Source: Rugosimonospora africana (lineage in GTDB: Bacteria; Actinomycetota; Actinomycetes; Mycobacteriales; Micromonosporaceae). Taken from it: a stretch of DNA of 64,000 nt. Below, piece by piece: positions 1-8,215 of this stretch; position 1 is the first letter of the stretch; each line of letters opens with the position of its first letter. The DNA lies in assembly GCF_016862975.1 (NCBI RefSeq), contig NZ_BONZ01000013.1, forward strand, positions 372,001-436,000, given 5' to 3'. The position numbers were made by a program, and so were the translations under genes. The notes below the pieces were generated by a model. That model searched no databases, was not told the origin of the DNA, and saw only the letters and a list, made by a program, of their open reading frames with translations.

Positions 1-2
1 TC

Positions 3-428
3 GGGCTCAACGAGGTCTACATCGGACACTCATCGCACCAGTCCTCCCGGTACGTGCTGTCCACTCCGGACGGTGAACGGGAACTCCAGTCGTCCTCGGG
101 CGTGATCGTCGGTACCGGTACCGGAGCGACCGGCTGGTGCGCCTCGATCGGCCGGGAGCGATCCGCCGCCGTACCCGCGCCACGCCCCGACGAGCGGCGC
201 CTGTGCTGGTACGTGCGGGAAGCCTGGCCGTCGCCTACGACCGGAGTTGGCCGCACGGCCGGCGTCCTGAGCGGCACCGAGACCCTGGAACTGGCCAGCG
301 AGTCCGAGCGGCTGGTCGCGTTCGCTGACGGCGTCGAGTCCGACCATCTCGTGCTGGCCTGGGGCCAGCGGGTGTCGGTCGGGCTGGCCGACCGGCACCT
401 GCGGCTGGTCGTGCCGGACGGCCGGTGA
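3..428 (+). CDS. NAD kinase-like protein, C-terminal part (cut by window edge)
   Basis: The reading frame is open from base 3 to a TGA at 426-428; the N-terminus lies outside the window. The visible 141 residues begin GLNEVYIGHSSHQSSRY and continue to SSGVIVGTGTGATGW. This pattern matches the C-terminal beta-sandwich of ATP-NAD kinase-like proteins, where the TGSTAY-type loop binds NAD. The family phosphorylates NAD, but many actinobacterial members of this divergent branch are uncharacterised, and the N-terminal GGDGT motif cannot be checked here. The 3' end of the gene appears to have been copied into the downstream spacer. Confidence 0.6.
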   Translation, partial: GLNEVYIGHSSHQSSRYVLSTPDGERELQSSSGVIVGTGTGATGWCASIGRERSAAVPAPRPDERRLCWYVREAWPSPTTGVGRTAGVLSGTETLELASESERLVAFADGVESDHLVLAWGQRVSVGLADRHLRLVVPDGR

Positions 429-580
429 GCCGGGACCGGCTGGGGGTGCCGGACACGCCGGTGACCCGGGCCGGTCGGACGCGCGCACGCGCCGGACGCG
501 CCGCTGAGCCGGGCCGGCCGGGGGTGCCGGACGCGCCGCTGAGTGGCCGGCTGGTCGTGCCGGATGCGCCGGTGAGTGGG
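402..580. repeat. degenerate repeats copied from a gene end
   Basis: The last codons of the NAD-kinase-like gene and the spacer after it contain three or four imperfect copies of a unit built from 'ggctg-gtcgtgccgga-(c)gccggtgag'. The copy around 545-580 matches 402-435 most closely. The rest of the 175-base spacer to the next gene shows no ORF or clear terminator. Confidence 0.5.
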
Positions 581-604
581 CCGCGGTGACGGACCGCGCG
601 GACG

Positions 605-1822
605 TCAGTTGTCCGACTGGTATGTGCGCAGCCAGGCGTCGACCGCCTGCTCGTCGGCGAGGTCCACACCCTCGGCGATGAGCCTCGCCGTCGCCCGTAC
701 CGCTGGCGATTGCCGCTCACCGGTCGCGCACAGCCGCGCGAACTCCGCCCGTACCGCGCCCACCTCGTCGAACGTCGCCTGCAGCGCCACGTCCGGCAGG
801 CCGAGCCGTCGCCCGGCCCAGAGCACCCACGCGCCCAGCGCGTCCGGCAGCGCGTCGGTGTCCCGGCTGTCCAGCACCGCCCGGCCGTGCACCCAGTCCA
901 GCAGGAACACCTCGACCGCCCGGGGGCTCCAGCGCAGCGGGTCGCCGCCGCGGGTGTCGGCGAAGTCGATGACCAGGCCGAGGCTGTAGGTGACCGCCTC
1001 GCGCCGTTCACCGGAGGCGCCGGCCAGCCCGGCGATCCGGGCCTCGGGCGAGTTCAGAAACTCCGAGATCAGTCCCTCCCGGTCCACTTCCGGAGCCGGT
1101 GGTGCGTCTGCCGGTACCGGCGCGCCCTCGACCATCGCGAGGCGGGCCCGGGCCATCGCCCAGTTCGAGGTCAGCGACTCGGACTCGGGCAGCTCGTCCA
1201 CCGTGTCGGTGGCGCGCAGGTATCCGATGGAGGCCGCCCGTACCGTGGCCGGGTCGACCTCGGCGAGCCAGGTCATCGCCGCCTCGTCCGTGATGACGCT
1301 CTCCCGGAGCCGGTCGAGCATGGCCGAGGCCGGCGCGGCGATCACCAAGTCCTTGACAAGGCCCAGGTTGTGATCGACGAGGATGACGACCGCGTGCTCG
1401 GGGCCGCCCAGCGGCTCATCCCGGTACGCGTAGGTGATCAGGTAGCTGGTCTGGTCGCCGTACCGGTCGCCGTACGCGTACCCGCCGGTCACCCGTACCG
1501 CGCCGAGCGCGCTCAGCCACACCGGACCACCGGCGCCCCGGTCCGGCTGCCGGTCGGCACCTTCTGTCAGCGCGTCGAGGACCCGCGCCGCCACCCGGGA
1601 CGGCCCGGTATCCGTGCCGGACAGGTACTCCCGCAGCGTGTGCCCGAACGACTCCATCGCCATCGCCCGGTCCGGCAGGCTGCCGGCGTACACGCTGCCC
1701 AGCAGTGTGGAGAACAGCAGTTCGGCGTCGAACGCCGTGCCTACCTTGTCAAGGTCACGAGCGGCACGCAGGACGAGTTCCGGCAGGCCCGGCCCGGGCT
1801 CGGCAGCGGCATTGCTGGGCAT
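605..1822 (-). CDS. hypothetical protein, 405 aa
   Basis: I do not recognise a domain. The protein is acidic, mostly helical in appearance, and has no signal peptide or membrane segment. It contains a segment with YGDRYGDQTSYLITYAY and a stretch ending HAVVILVDHNLGLVKDL, which looks like a beta-sheet core around residues 125-165. The C-terminal third is rich in Leu, Ala and Arg. The ATG start at 1822 leaves about 100 bases to the divergent TetR gene, so the two may share a control region. It is clearly coding: codon use follows the third-position GC bias of its neighbours over the full length. Confidence 0.7.
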   Translation of the reverse strand: MPSNAAAEPGPGLPELVLRAARDLDKVGTAFDAELLFSTLLGSVYAGSLPDRAMAMESFGHTLREYLSGTDTGPSRVAARVLDALTEGADRQPDRGAGGPVWLSALGAVRVTGGYAYGDRYGDQTSYLITYAYRDEPLGGPEHAVVILVDHNLGLVKDLVIAAPASAMLDRLRESVITDEAAMTWLAEVDPATVRAASIGYLRATDTVDELPESESLTSNWAMARARLAMVEGAPVPADAPPAPEVDREGLISEFLNSPEARIAGLAGASGERREAVTYSLGLVIDFADTRGGDPLRWSPRAVEVFLLDWVHGRAVLDSRDTDALPDALGAWVLWAGRRLGLPDVALQATFDEVGAVRAEFARLCATGERQSPAVRATARLIAEGVDLADEQAVDAWLRTYQSDN

Positions 1823-1856
1823 GTTGCCGAGCCTATGCCCGATGGCCCTTTACTTC

Positions 1857-1893
1857 AGAGTTAACACCCGCTAGTTTAAACTCTCGAGTAAAC
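1857..1893. promoter_or_regulatory. AT-rich candidate operator for the TetR/MFS pair
   Basis: The short gap between the divergent genes holds a strikingly AT-rich stretch. It contains AGAGTTAA (1857-1864) facing TTTAAACTCT (1875-1884), and the perfect palindrome GTTTAAAC at 1874-1881, with GTTTA mirrored again by TAAAC at 1889-1893. TetR repressors usually bind such palindromes next to their own gene, so this is the likely autoregulatory operator. No -10/-35 pair can be assigned with confidence. Confidence 0.5.
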
Positions 1894-1924
1894 CTCCTGA
1901 AGTCAGCTGTCGCGAGGAGGCACC

Positions 1925-2575
1925 GTGACCCGGCGCGAGCAGACCATCGCCCGAATCCTCGACGGCGCTGCCGCGGCATTCGCCAAGGCCGGGTTCGCCG
2001 GCACCTCGATGGAGGAGATCGCCGCCGCCGCCGGCGTGAGCAAGCTGCTGCTCTACCGCGACTTCGCCGGCAAGAAAGAGCTCTACCAGGCGGTGCTCGA
2101 GCGCACCCGGGACCGGATCGTCGAGCAGGTGCCGAGACAGGCCAGCAACGCCGCGTTGCGCGCGCTGATCAGCACCGCCCGCGAGGACCCGGACGGCTTC
2201 ACGCTGCTGTTCCGGCACGCGGTTCGGGAGCCGGAGTTCGCCGGCTACGCGACCAGCCTCACCGACCGCGACATCCGCGCGGCCGAGCAGCTGATGCGCC
2301 GGATCGAGCCCGACCCGACGATGCGGCGCTGGGCCGCGGAGATCACCGTCGACATCACCTACCAGTCCATCATCACCTGGCTCGAACACGGCGATCCGAG
2401 CCGCGACGAGGAGTTCTTCCGCCGGCTGCTGGCGGTCAACCGCGCCGCCGCGAAACCGCAGCCCGACAGCGCGCGCGACGCCGCGTCAACGCCGGCCACG
2501 GGGGTCAACCGCACGGCGGCCAAACCGCAGGCCGACAGCGCGCCAGCTCGGGTCGCTCAGCCCGACGGGGACTGA
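1925..2575 (+). CDS. TetR family transcriptional regulator
   Basis: 216 aa, GTG start preceded by GCGAGGAGG. The N-terminus (residues about 5-52) is a typical TetR helix-turn-helix, with SMEEIAAAAGVSKLLLYRDF around the recognition helix and a K-K-E-L-Y segment closing the domain. The C-terminal ligand domain is divergent, as usual. The gene ends one base before the start of the MFS exporter, so the pair is almost certainly one operon and the regulator likely controls that exporter. The last 45 residues carry an imperfect duplication, VNRAAAKPQPDSA and VNRTAAKPQADSA, 69 bp apart; this tail is unlikely to be part of the fold. Confidence 0.88.
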   Translation: MTRREQTIARILDGAAAAFAKAGFAGTSMEEIAAAAGVSKLLLYRDFAGKKELYQAVLERTRDRIVEQVPRQASNAALRALISTAREDPDGFTLLFRHAVREPEFAGYATSLTDRDIRAAEQLMRRIEPDPTMRRWAAEITVDITYQSIITWLEHGDPSRDEEFFRRLLAVNRAAAKPQPDSARDAASTPATGVNRTAAKPQADSAPARVAQPDGD

Positions 2576-2576
2576 C

Positions 2577-4109
2577 GTGGCCAGGGCGACCGGCGGTCTG
2601 GGCGCGGCGGCCACGCTGGCACTGCTGGCCGGGCCGCTCCTGTCCATGGTGGACAGCAACGTGGTCAACGTCGCGATCCCGGACATCACGCGTGAGCTGC
2701 ACGGCTCGCTGACCAGCGTGCAGTGGACCGTGTCGGGCTACCTGCTCGCGCTGGCCGCCACGCTGCCGGCCACCTCGTTCCTGGCCAAGCGACTCGGCAC
2801 GGTCCGGGTCTACGCGGTCAGCCTGGCGGGGTTCACGCTGGCCTCGGTGCTGTGCGCGTTCGCGCAGAACATTCCGGAGCTGGTCGCTGCACGTGCTGCA
2901 CAGGGCGTGGCGGCCGCTCCGCTGGTCCCGCTGTCGATGAGCCTCACCCTCGGCAGGCGGGACAAGATCCCGACCTCCGCCGGAATCGTGCTGTTCCTCG
3001 GCCCGGCGCTCGGCCCGACGGTCGGCGGGCTGCTCGTGGCGGCCTGGAGTTGGCCGGCGATCTTCCTGGTCAACGCGCCGATCGGACTCGCCGCGCTGGC
3101 TGCCCTCCCGGTCCTGCGGCGGCGCGGCATCGTCGACGAGCGCGATCCGGCCGCCCGGTTCGATCCGGCCGGATTGCTGCTGCTGTCCGGCGGGCTGGTG
3201 CTGGCCATCTACGGCGCGGGCGAGGGGCCGACCCACGGGTGGGGATCGGCGCGGTCCTGGCCGTTCTGGTGCGCCGGGGTGCTGCTGCTTTGCGGGTACG
3301 GGTGGTGGGCGCGCGGCCGGGAACACCCGGCGGTGGACCTGCGCCTACTGCGCCGGGCCCAGTCCGCGCTCGCCGTGTGGCTGTGCACGATCACCTCTGT
3401 CGCGATGTTCAGCGTGCTCTTCCTGCTACCGGTCCTGCTGCAGGACATTCAGGGGCACGGTCCGCTGGCCAGTGGCCTGGTGCTGCTGCCCCAGGGGCTG
3501 GTGATGGGCCTGTCCACCCGGTACGGGATGACGCTCGGCGAGCGCGGCGGGCTGCGCCGCGGCATCGTCGCCGGCCTGGTCGCGATCGGCGCCACCACGG
3601 CTCTGCTGCTCCTCGTCACCGTCCACACTCCACTGTGGATCGTCTCGGTCATCATGGCCGGTCGGGGACTCGGGATCGGACTGGTGATCCAGCCGCTGCT
3701 GCTGGCCATGCTGGCCGGGCTGTCGCCGGGGCAGCTGGCCGACGCCAACACGCTGTTCAACGTCGGGCAGCGGCTGGGCGGCTCGATCGGTGTGGGGTTG
3801 CTCGCGACGTTCTTCACGCTGCGGGTCACCGTCCGGGTCAGGGACGCTCTCGGCCCGGCCGCGAGCCGCCTGCGCGGCATGAGCACCGGCAGCCTGGCCA
3901 GCGCTCCGCAGTCGGTACGGCCCCGGCTCGCGGACGCCGCCGCGGCCGGCTTCCACGACACCATCTGGCTCGGCGTGGGCATCGCCGCGGTGGGCGTGCT
4001 CTGCGCGCTGTTTCTGCGACCGGCGGTGTTCGCCGGCAGCGGGCAGGCCCGAGCCGGCGACACCGAGGAGCCGGCGACCGCGCCCGGAGCGCAGGTCGCC
4101 ACGGGTTAG
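2577..4109 (+). CDS. MFS drug exporter, DHA2 (EmrB/QacA) type
   Basis: 510 aa with about 14 hydrophobic segments, the count expected for DHA2 proton-driven exporters. The first helix holds MVDSNVVNVAIPDI, the conserved D-x-x-x-VNVAlP motif of the family; residues near 50-75 contain the WTVSGYLLALAA motif of helix 2. GPALGPTVGG around residue 140 is the antiporter motif C. The GTG start lies one base after the TetR stop, indicating translational coupling. Substrate cannot be predicted; the TetR partner suggests efflux of an inducer compound. Confidence 0.9.
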   Translation: MARATGGLGAAATLALLAGPLLSMVDSNVVNVAIPDITRELHGSLTSVQWTVSGYLLALAATLPATSFLAKRLGTVRVYAVSLAGFTLASVLCAFAQNIPELVAARAAQGVAAAPLVPLSMSLTLGRRDKIPTSAGIVLFLGPALGPTVGGLLVAAWSWPAIFLVNAPIGLAALAALPVLRRRGIVDERDPAARFDPAGLLLLSGGLVLAIYGAGEGPTHGWGSARSWPFWCAGVLLLCGYGWWARGREHPAVDLRLLRRAQSALAVWLCTITSVAMFSVLFLLPVLLQDIQGHGPLASGLVLLPQGLVMGLSTRYGMTLGERGGLRRGIVAGLVAIGATTALLLLVTVHTPLWIVSVIMAGRGLGIGLVIQPLLLAMLAGLSPGQLADANTLFNVGQRLGGSIGVGLLATFFTLRVTVRVRDALGPAASRLRGMSTGSLASAPQSVRPRLADAAAAGFHDTIWLGVGIAAVGVLCALFLRPAVFAGSGQARAGDTEEPATAPGAQVATG

Positions 4110-4163
4110 CCCCGGCCGCGCCGGCTCAGCCCGGGAGTCCGGCTCAGCCCCGGCCGCGCCGGC
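4108..4163. repeat. 18-bp direct repeat between convergent genes
   Basis: The GC-rich 18-mer beginning AGCCCCGGCC occurs at 4108-4125 and again at 4146-4163. The second copy encodes the Arg-rich C-terminus of the membrane protein on the minus strand. No other feature is seen in this short convergent gap. Confidence 0.5.
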
Positions 4164-4572
4164 GCCGGTTCGCGACCAGCAGAGCGACCGGTACCAGGAC
4201 GCCCAGCACCAGCGCGACCAGGCTGGCGGCGTAGTCCGCGCCGACCAGCTCGCCCCGGTGTCTGGCGTGGTACGCCAGGTGCAGCACGTTGAACCCGGCC
4301 ACTCCGGCGAGTACCACGATGTTCACCCGCCGGTCGTCGAGCACCGCCGCGACTACGAGCAGGGCGCCCAGGGTGAGGAACGTGGCGCCCAGGTCGCTGG
4401 TCAGGTGCTCGTTGTACGGCAGGTAGGCCCCGGTCCACCGGTGCCCGAAGCCGGGGAAGTGCTGGAAGAAGTTGGCCGGGGCGGCATATGCCCAGGCGCC
4501 CCAGGACAGCTCGACCAGACCGAGCGCCGCCGTCACCCCCCGGCGTACGAGCCGGCGACGCGCCGCGGTCAC
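4144..4572 (-). CDS. hypothetical membrane protein, 142 aa
   Basis: Four hydrophobic segments are visible (about residues 12-30, 63-77, 82-100 and 113-134), followed by a basic RRRRGRG tail. The motif FFQHFPGFGHRW near residue 35-46 and an NVLHLAYH segment near 95-101 recall small DUF-type membrane proteins of actinomycetes whose role is unknown. The start is a GTG at 4572 that overlaps the stop of the upstream GTPase gene by four bases (GTGA). It is therefore most likely the third gene of the GTPase operon. Confidence 0.75.
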   Translation of the reverse strand: MTAARRRLVRRGVTAALGLVELSWGAWAYAAPANFFQHFPGFGHRWTGAYLPYNEHLTSDLGATFLTLGALLVVAAVLDDRRVNIVVLAGVAGFNVLHLAYHARHRGELVGADYAASLVALVLGVLVPVALLVANRRRRGRG

Positions 4573-6227
4573 TGCCGGGCCGCCTCGAACGCCTCGCGAG
4601 CCTCCCCGTACCGGATCGACACCGCGCGCACCGGCCGGACCACGTACTCGTTGGCGACCTCGGCCACCGCCGACTCGAGCGGACCACTGGCCTCCCGGCC
4701 GGCGGTCCGCGCACCGACCGCGGCGAGCGGCATGACCAGCACCCCCAGCAGCAGGCCGCCGAGCAGCCCGGCCCCGGCGAGCATGACCGGCCGGCTCATG
4801 CTCCCCAGCCCGGGCAGGAACAGCCGGGCGATCAGCCAGCCCACCCCGGCCACGCCGGCCACCGTCAGCAGCCACTGCACGGCCTCGACGACCCGCCACC
4901 AGGCCGGGGTACGCGACGGTCCGAGGTCGACATGATCGATCGCGGCGTCCAGCGCTCCCGGTAGTTCGCCGAGCCGCGACCGGGCCGCGGTGCCGATGGC
5001 CGACGCCCACGGGTCGGGCAGGCCGGCACCGGCGCGCTCGGTCAGTCCGCGGACCGCGAGGTCGACCGCCGCCGGTTGGGCTCGGGCCGGTACCGCGAGC
5101 GCTCCGGATGCCTCCGTGGTGAGCCCCGGGTACTGCCAGGCCAACGGGTCCGGCTGCCGCCGCCAGTACCGGACCAGCGGCCAGCCCATGATCCGTCGCG
5201 CCTGGTACCGGTACGCCCGCGCGACGGCGTTCGCCACCGCCGGTGCGCCGGCCGCCGAACACAGCGCCTCGGTCAGCCCGCGCAGCACGCTGCGGCCCAG
5301 GTCGACAGCCGGTGGCCCGACCGTGTCCGACAGGTTCACGACCAGCTCGCGCAGGTCGCTGTCGAGCCGGCGCAGCTGCGCCTGCCGGCTGGTCACCGCC
5401 TTCTCCAGCTCACGGCGCAGGCCGAGCACCCCGGTCGCCCCGCGGACCGCGCTGGTCGGCAGCACCGGCACTCCGCCCAGCCCGTCCGCGTCCAGCAGCC
5501 GGCGCAGGTCGGCCACGCACCGCTCGGTGTCCGCGCTGGCCAGCCGGTCGGACTGGTTGAGCACCACGACGGTGATCTCCCGGAGCCGGGTGTACCGGTG
5601 CAGGTACTCGTGCACCAACCGGTCGGCGTACTTCTGCGGATCGGTCACCCAGACCACCAGATCGACCTGCTCCAGCAGGCGCTCCGCCTCGGCCCGGTGC
5701 TCCGCCGCGACGGAGTCGAGGTCGGGCAGGTCGAGCAGGATCAGCCCGCGCAACCCGGCGTGGTCGTCCGCGTCCAGCGCGCTCTCCCGGTTGAACCGCA
5801 GCTGATCCGGAACGTCGAGCCAGTCCAGCAGCGGTACCGCGCCGGCGCTGCCCCACACGCACGCGTGCACATATCCGGTGGTTGGCCGCCGTACCCCGAC
5901 GTCCGACAGGGTCAGCCCGCTCAGCGCGTTGAACAGGCTGGACTTGCCGCCGCCGGTGGCGCCGGCCAGCGCGACGACGGTGTGATCGCGGGAGCGTGCC
6001 AGCCGCTGGCCGGTGCGTTCGCTCAGAGCCTGGGCGGGGGCGAGCCGCTCGGCGTCGAGCACGTCGGACGCCGCCCGGGCGAACCGGCCGAGCGCCGCCG
6101 CGCGGGTCACCAGCGAATCGGCGTCGACGCGGTCCGATCGGGGCCGGTCGCGGTCGGGATCGTACCCGTGACGCCCACGCGGCAACGCGACATCCAGCCC
6201 CTGCTCCACCCGCAGCCCTTCAGTCAT
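4569..6227 (-). CDS. membrane-anchored dynamin-like GTPase (DynB-like)
   Basis: 552 aa. The G domain is clear: P-loop GATGGGKSS at residues 89-97, G2 threonines in RRPTTG near 113-118, G3 DLPD at 166-169 and G4 NQSD at 224-227. Two strong transmembrane segments lie near residues 440-500. Together with the neighbouring GTPase this matches the two-gene dynamin-like systems of actinomycetes; in Streptomyces, DynA and DynB stabilise FtsZ rings at sporulation septa. The assignment to that family is inference from the layout: paired GTPases, one with a transmembrane hairpin. An alternative is a general YfjP-type GTPase. Confidence 0.72.
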   Translation of the reverse strand: MTEGLRVEQGLDVALPRGRHGYDPDRDRPRSDRVDADSLVTRAAALGRFARAASDVLDAERLAPAQALSERTGQRLARSRDHTVVALAGATGGGKSSLFNALSGLTLSDVGVRRPTTGYVHACVWGSAGAVPLLDWLDVPDQLRFNRESALDADDHAGLRGLILLDLPDLDSVAAEHRAEAERLLEQVDLVVWVTDPQKYADRLVHEYLHRYTRLREITVVVLNQSDRLASADTERCVADLRRLLDADGLGGVPVLPTSAVRGATGVLGLRRELEKAVTSRQAQLRRLDSDLRELVVNLSDTVGPPAVDLGRSVLRGLTEALCSAAGAPAVANAVARAYRYQARRIMGWPLVRYWRRQPDPLAWQYPGLTTEASGALAVPARAQPAAVDLAVRGLTERAGAGLPDPWASAIGTAARSRLGELPGALDAAIDHVDLGPSRTPAWWRVVEAVQWLLTVAGVAGVGWLIARLFLPGLGSMSRPVMLAGAGLLGGLLLGVLVMPLAAVGARTAGREASGPLESAVAEVANEYVVRPVRAVSIRYGEAREAFEAARQ

Positions 6228-6261
6228 GCGCCGGCAGTCCGGCGCGCTCGCCGGTGCTCAC

Positions 6262-8058
6262 CTATGTTGATGGCTCCGTCGCCGGCAGGCTAGTGGCAGC
6301 CGCTTGTCGCGGCACCACCGGCCGGCCGACCGCGACGGGCGACGCCGTCGCCACCGCGTGACCCGCGATGCGCAACCGTTCCGGCTGATCGACGGCGACC
6401 TCGACGCCGGCCAGGGCGCCGGTGAACCGGGCCGACCGGGCGTCGAACAGCTCCCGCAGCCGCCGTTGAAGATCGGCCCCGGCGCGCCCGGCCAGCTCGC
6501 GCAGCGTCTCGTCGGCCCGGATCGAGTGCAGCAGGGCCAGGCCCGCGCCTGCCCCGCCGCCGGTCGCCGGGTCGGCCCGGTCCGCCTCCGGCGAGCCGGG
6601 GGCATCGGATGTCGGCGGCGCGAGCACCGCGATCGTCACGAGCAGGCCGGCGGTGGTGGCCGGGTACCCCGACCGGGTCGGCAGCCCCTCGTCCCACGGA
6701 TCGCGGCGCACCTGGTCCAGCAGCCAGCGCTGCCAGAGCCGTACCAGGTGCTGCGCCTCTGTGTCCGGGTCGTCGGCCGCGGGTACCTGTGTGCCCAACT
6801 CGGGCTGGCCCCGCCAGGCCGCCCGTACCCGCTCCTCGGCACGGGTCACGGCAGCGGAGATCACTGTGGCCAGGCTCGCCGACAGGGAGCTTCGCAGCCG
6901 TCCGGCGGGTCCTGCCCTGCCCGCGATCGTCGCGCCGAACCGGTCCCGGAGCCGGGCGCCGGGCCCTGGACCCGGCTGGCCGGTGCCCACGTACTCCTGC
7001 CACCGGTCGAGCGCCTCGCCGCGCAGTACGCTGCCGTCGCCGATCGCCGCGTCCAGGGTGGCCAGCGCGTCGGCGTGCGCGATGTGCACCGAGTCGCGCA
7101 GCGCCGTCGCCGTGGTGATCTGCTCCTCGGCCGCGTCGATCAGCCCGGCGACGGCCGGTACCAGGGCGGCCACCGCGCCACCGACGGTCTGCCGCACCAA
7201 CCCGGCCCGGATCGCCGGGTCGGCGGCCAGCCCGGCGAACCATGCCCGCATCGGCTGGACCAGCCACTCCGCCAACAGCCCCTGTCCGTCGAGCTGGGCC
7301 TCGGGCACCAGGAACAGCCGGGCCGCCGCCAGCCCCCGCTCGGGGAGCATCGCGGCCAGGTCCTCCCCGAGTTCCTCCTGGGCGTCGGCCGGTACCCGGT
7401 CCAGCACCATCGCCAGCGCGGTGCCCCGGTCCCGGGCGGTGGCGAGCACCGACCAGGGCACCGCGTCGGCGTACCGGGCGGCGGTCGTCACGAACAGCCA
7501 GAGATCGGCGGCGGCGAACAGTTGCTCGGCCAGCTCCCGGTTGGCGGCCACCACCGAGTCGATGTCGGGCGCGTCGAGCAGCGCCAGCCCCGGAGTCAGC
7601 CCGGTCGCCGCGACCAGCCGCAGGCTGCCGGGGCCGCCGTTCAGGCCGGTCGTACGGGCGAATCCGGGCAGCAGCCGTCGCTCGTGGAACCAGCGCCCGT
7701 CCGCCGGGTGGTGCACCAGCACCGGGGCACGGGTGGTCGGGCGCAGCACGCCGGCCTGGCTGACCGGCGCGCGGACCAGGCTGTTGACCAAGGTCGACTT
7801 CCCCGCGCCGGTGGAGCCGCCGACGACCACGAGCAACGGCGCGCCGAGCCCGCCGAGCCGCGGGAGCAGGTAGTCGCGCAGTTGCGCGACCATGGTCCGG
7901 GACGCCTCGCTGGCAGGCTCGGCAGCGGTCGCCACCAGCGGATACCGCGCCGCGGCGAGCACGGCGAGCAACTCGTTCAGGGCGGCGCTCAGCGCGGGAA
8001 CGCCGGTGGACGAGGACGGAGCGGCCGGGGGCGATACGGTACGCCGGGTCACACCCAT
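6262..8058 (-). CDS. dynamin-like GTPase (DynA-like partner)
   Basis: 598 aa, ATG start. The G domain has P-loop GGSTGAGKST at residues 80-89, a G2 LRPTTRAPVLVHH region near 105-117 and a G3 LLDAPDIDS near 165. The rest is a long Ala/Leu/Arg-rich helical region, as expected for a dynamin stalk. One moderately hydrophobic stretch occurs near residue 480. The gene is followed after 34 bases by the second GTPase on the same strand, so they are probably co-transcribed and act together at the membrane. It is transcribed divergently from dnaK. Confidence 0.72.
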   Translation of the reverse strand: MGVTRRTVSPPAAPSSSTGVPALSAALNELLAVLAAARYPLVATAAEPASEASRTMVAQLRDYLLPRLGGLGAPLLVVVGGSTGAGKSTLVNSLVRAPVSQAGVLRPTTRAPVLVHHPADGRWFHERRLLPGFARTTGLNGGPGSLRLVAATGLTPGLALLDAPDIDSVVAANRELAEQLFAAADLWLFVTTAARYADAVPWSVLATARDRGTALAMVLDRVPADAQEELGEDLAAMLPERGLAAARLFLVPEAQLDGQGLLAEWLVQPMRAWFAGLAADPAIRAGLVRQTVGGAVAALVPAVAGLIDAAEEQITTATALRDSVHIAHADALATLDAAIGDGSVLRGEALDRWQEYVGTGQPGPGPGARLRDRFGATIAGRAGPAGRLRSSLSASLATVISAAVTRAEERVRAAWRGQPELGTQVPAADDPDTEAQHLVRLWQRWLLDQVRRDPWDEGLPTRSGYPATTAGLLVTIAVLAPPTSDAPGSPEADRADPATGGGAGAGLALLHSIRADETLRELAGRAGADLQRRLRELFDARSARFTGALAGVEVAVDQPERLRIAGHAVATASPVAVGRPVVPRQAAATSLPATEPST

Positions 8059-8129
8059 GAGCCTGCCCGATACGTCCCTGTGACGCCACTACCCAATATC
8101 GAGTTGCGCCGACCACACTCAACTCCCAC

Positions 8130-8158
8130 TTGACACCCCGCAAACGCGTGTCACTATT
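8130..8158 (+). promoter_or_regulatory. candidate dnaK promoter
   Basis: TTGACA at 8130-8135 is a perfect housekeeping -35 hexamer. Seventeen bases later lies ACTATT (8153-8158), a plausible -10. The HspR operator starts at 8156, overlapping the -10 and the expected transcription start, a good position for repression. Confidence 0.6.
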
Positions 8159-8176
8159 GAGTCCGGTCCGCTCAAC
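8156..8176. promoter_or_regulatory. HAIR operator (HspR binding site) of the dnaK operon
   Basis: ATTGAGT, seven bases, then GCTCAAC. The HspR consensus is CTTGAGT-N7-ACTCAAG, so spacing is exact and 11 of 14 arm bases agree. An additional pair GAGT (8101-8104) and ACTC (8117-8120) lies upstream, but its spacing of 12 does not fit the consensus. HspR, encoded as the fourth gene of this operon, should bind here with DnaK as co-repressor. Confidence 0.8.
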
Positions 8177-8215
8177 TTCGAGGGACCGGGGAAGTCAACA
8201 ACGGAGGCAGCGAAC

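Noticed and set aside
4573-5262. Long upstream extension of the 142-aa membrane protein
   Set aside because: It runs through the GTPase gene in another frame; the GTGA overlap at 4572 gives a natural start.
8100-8122. Second HAIR site before dnaK
   Set aside because: The GAGT/ACTC arms are 12 bases apart, not seven.
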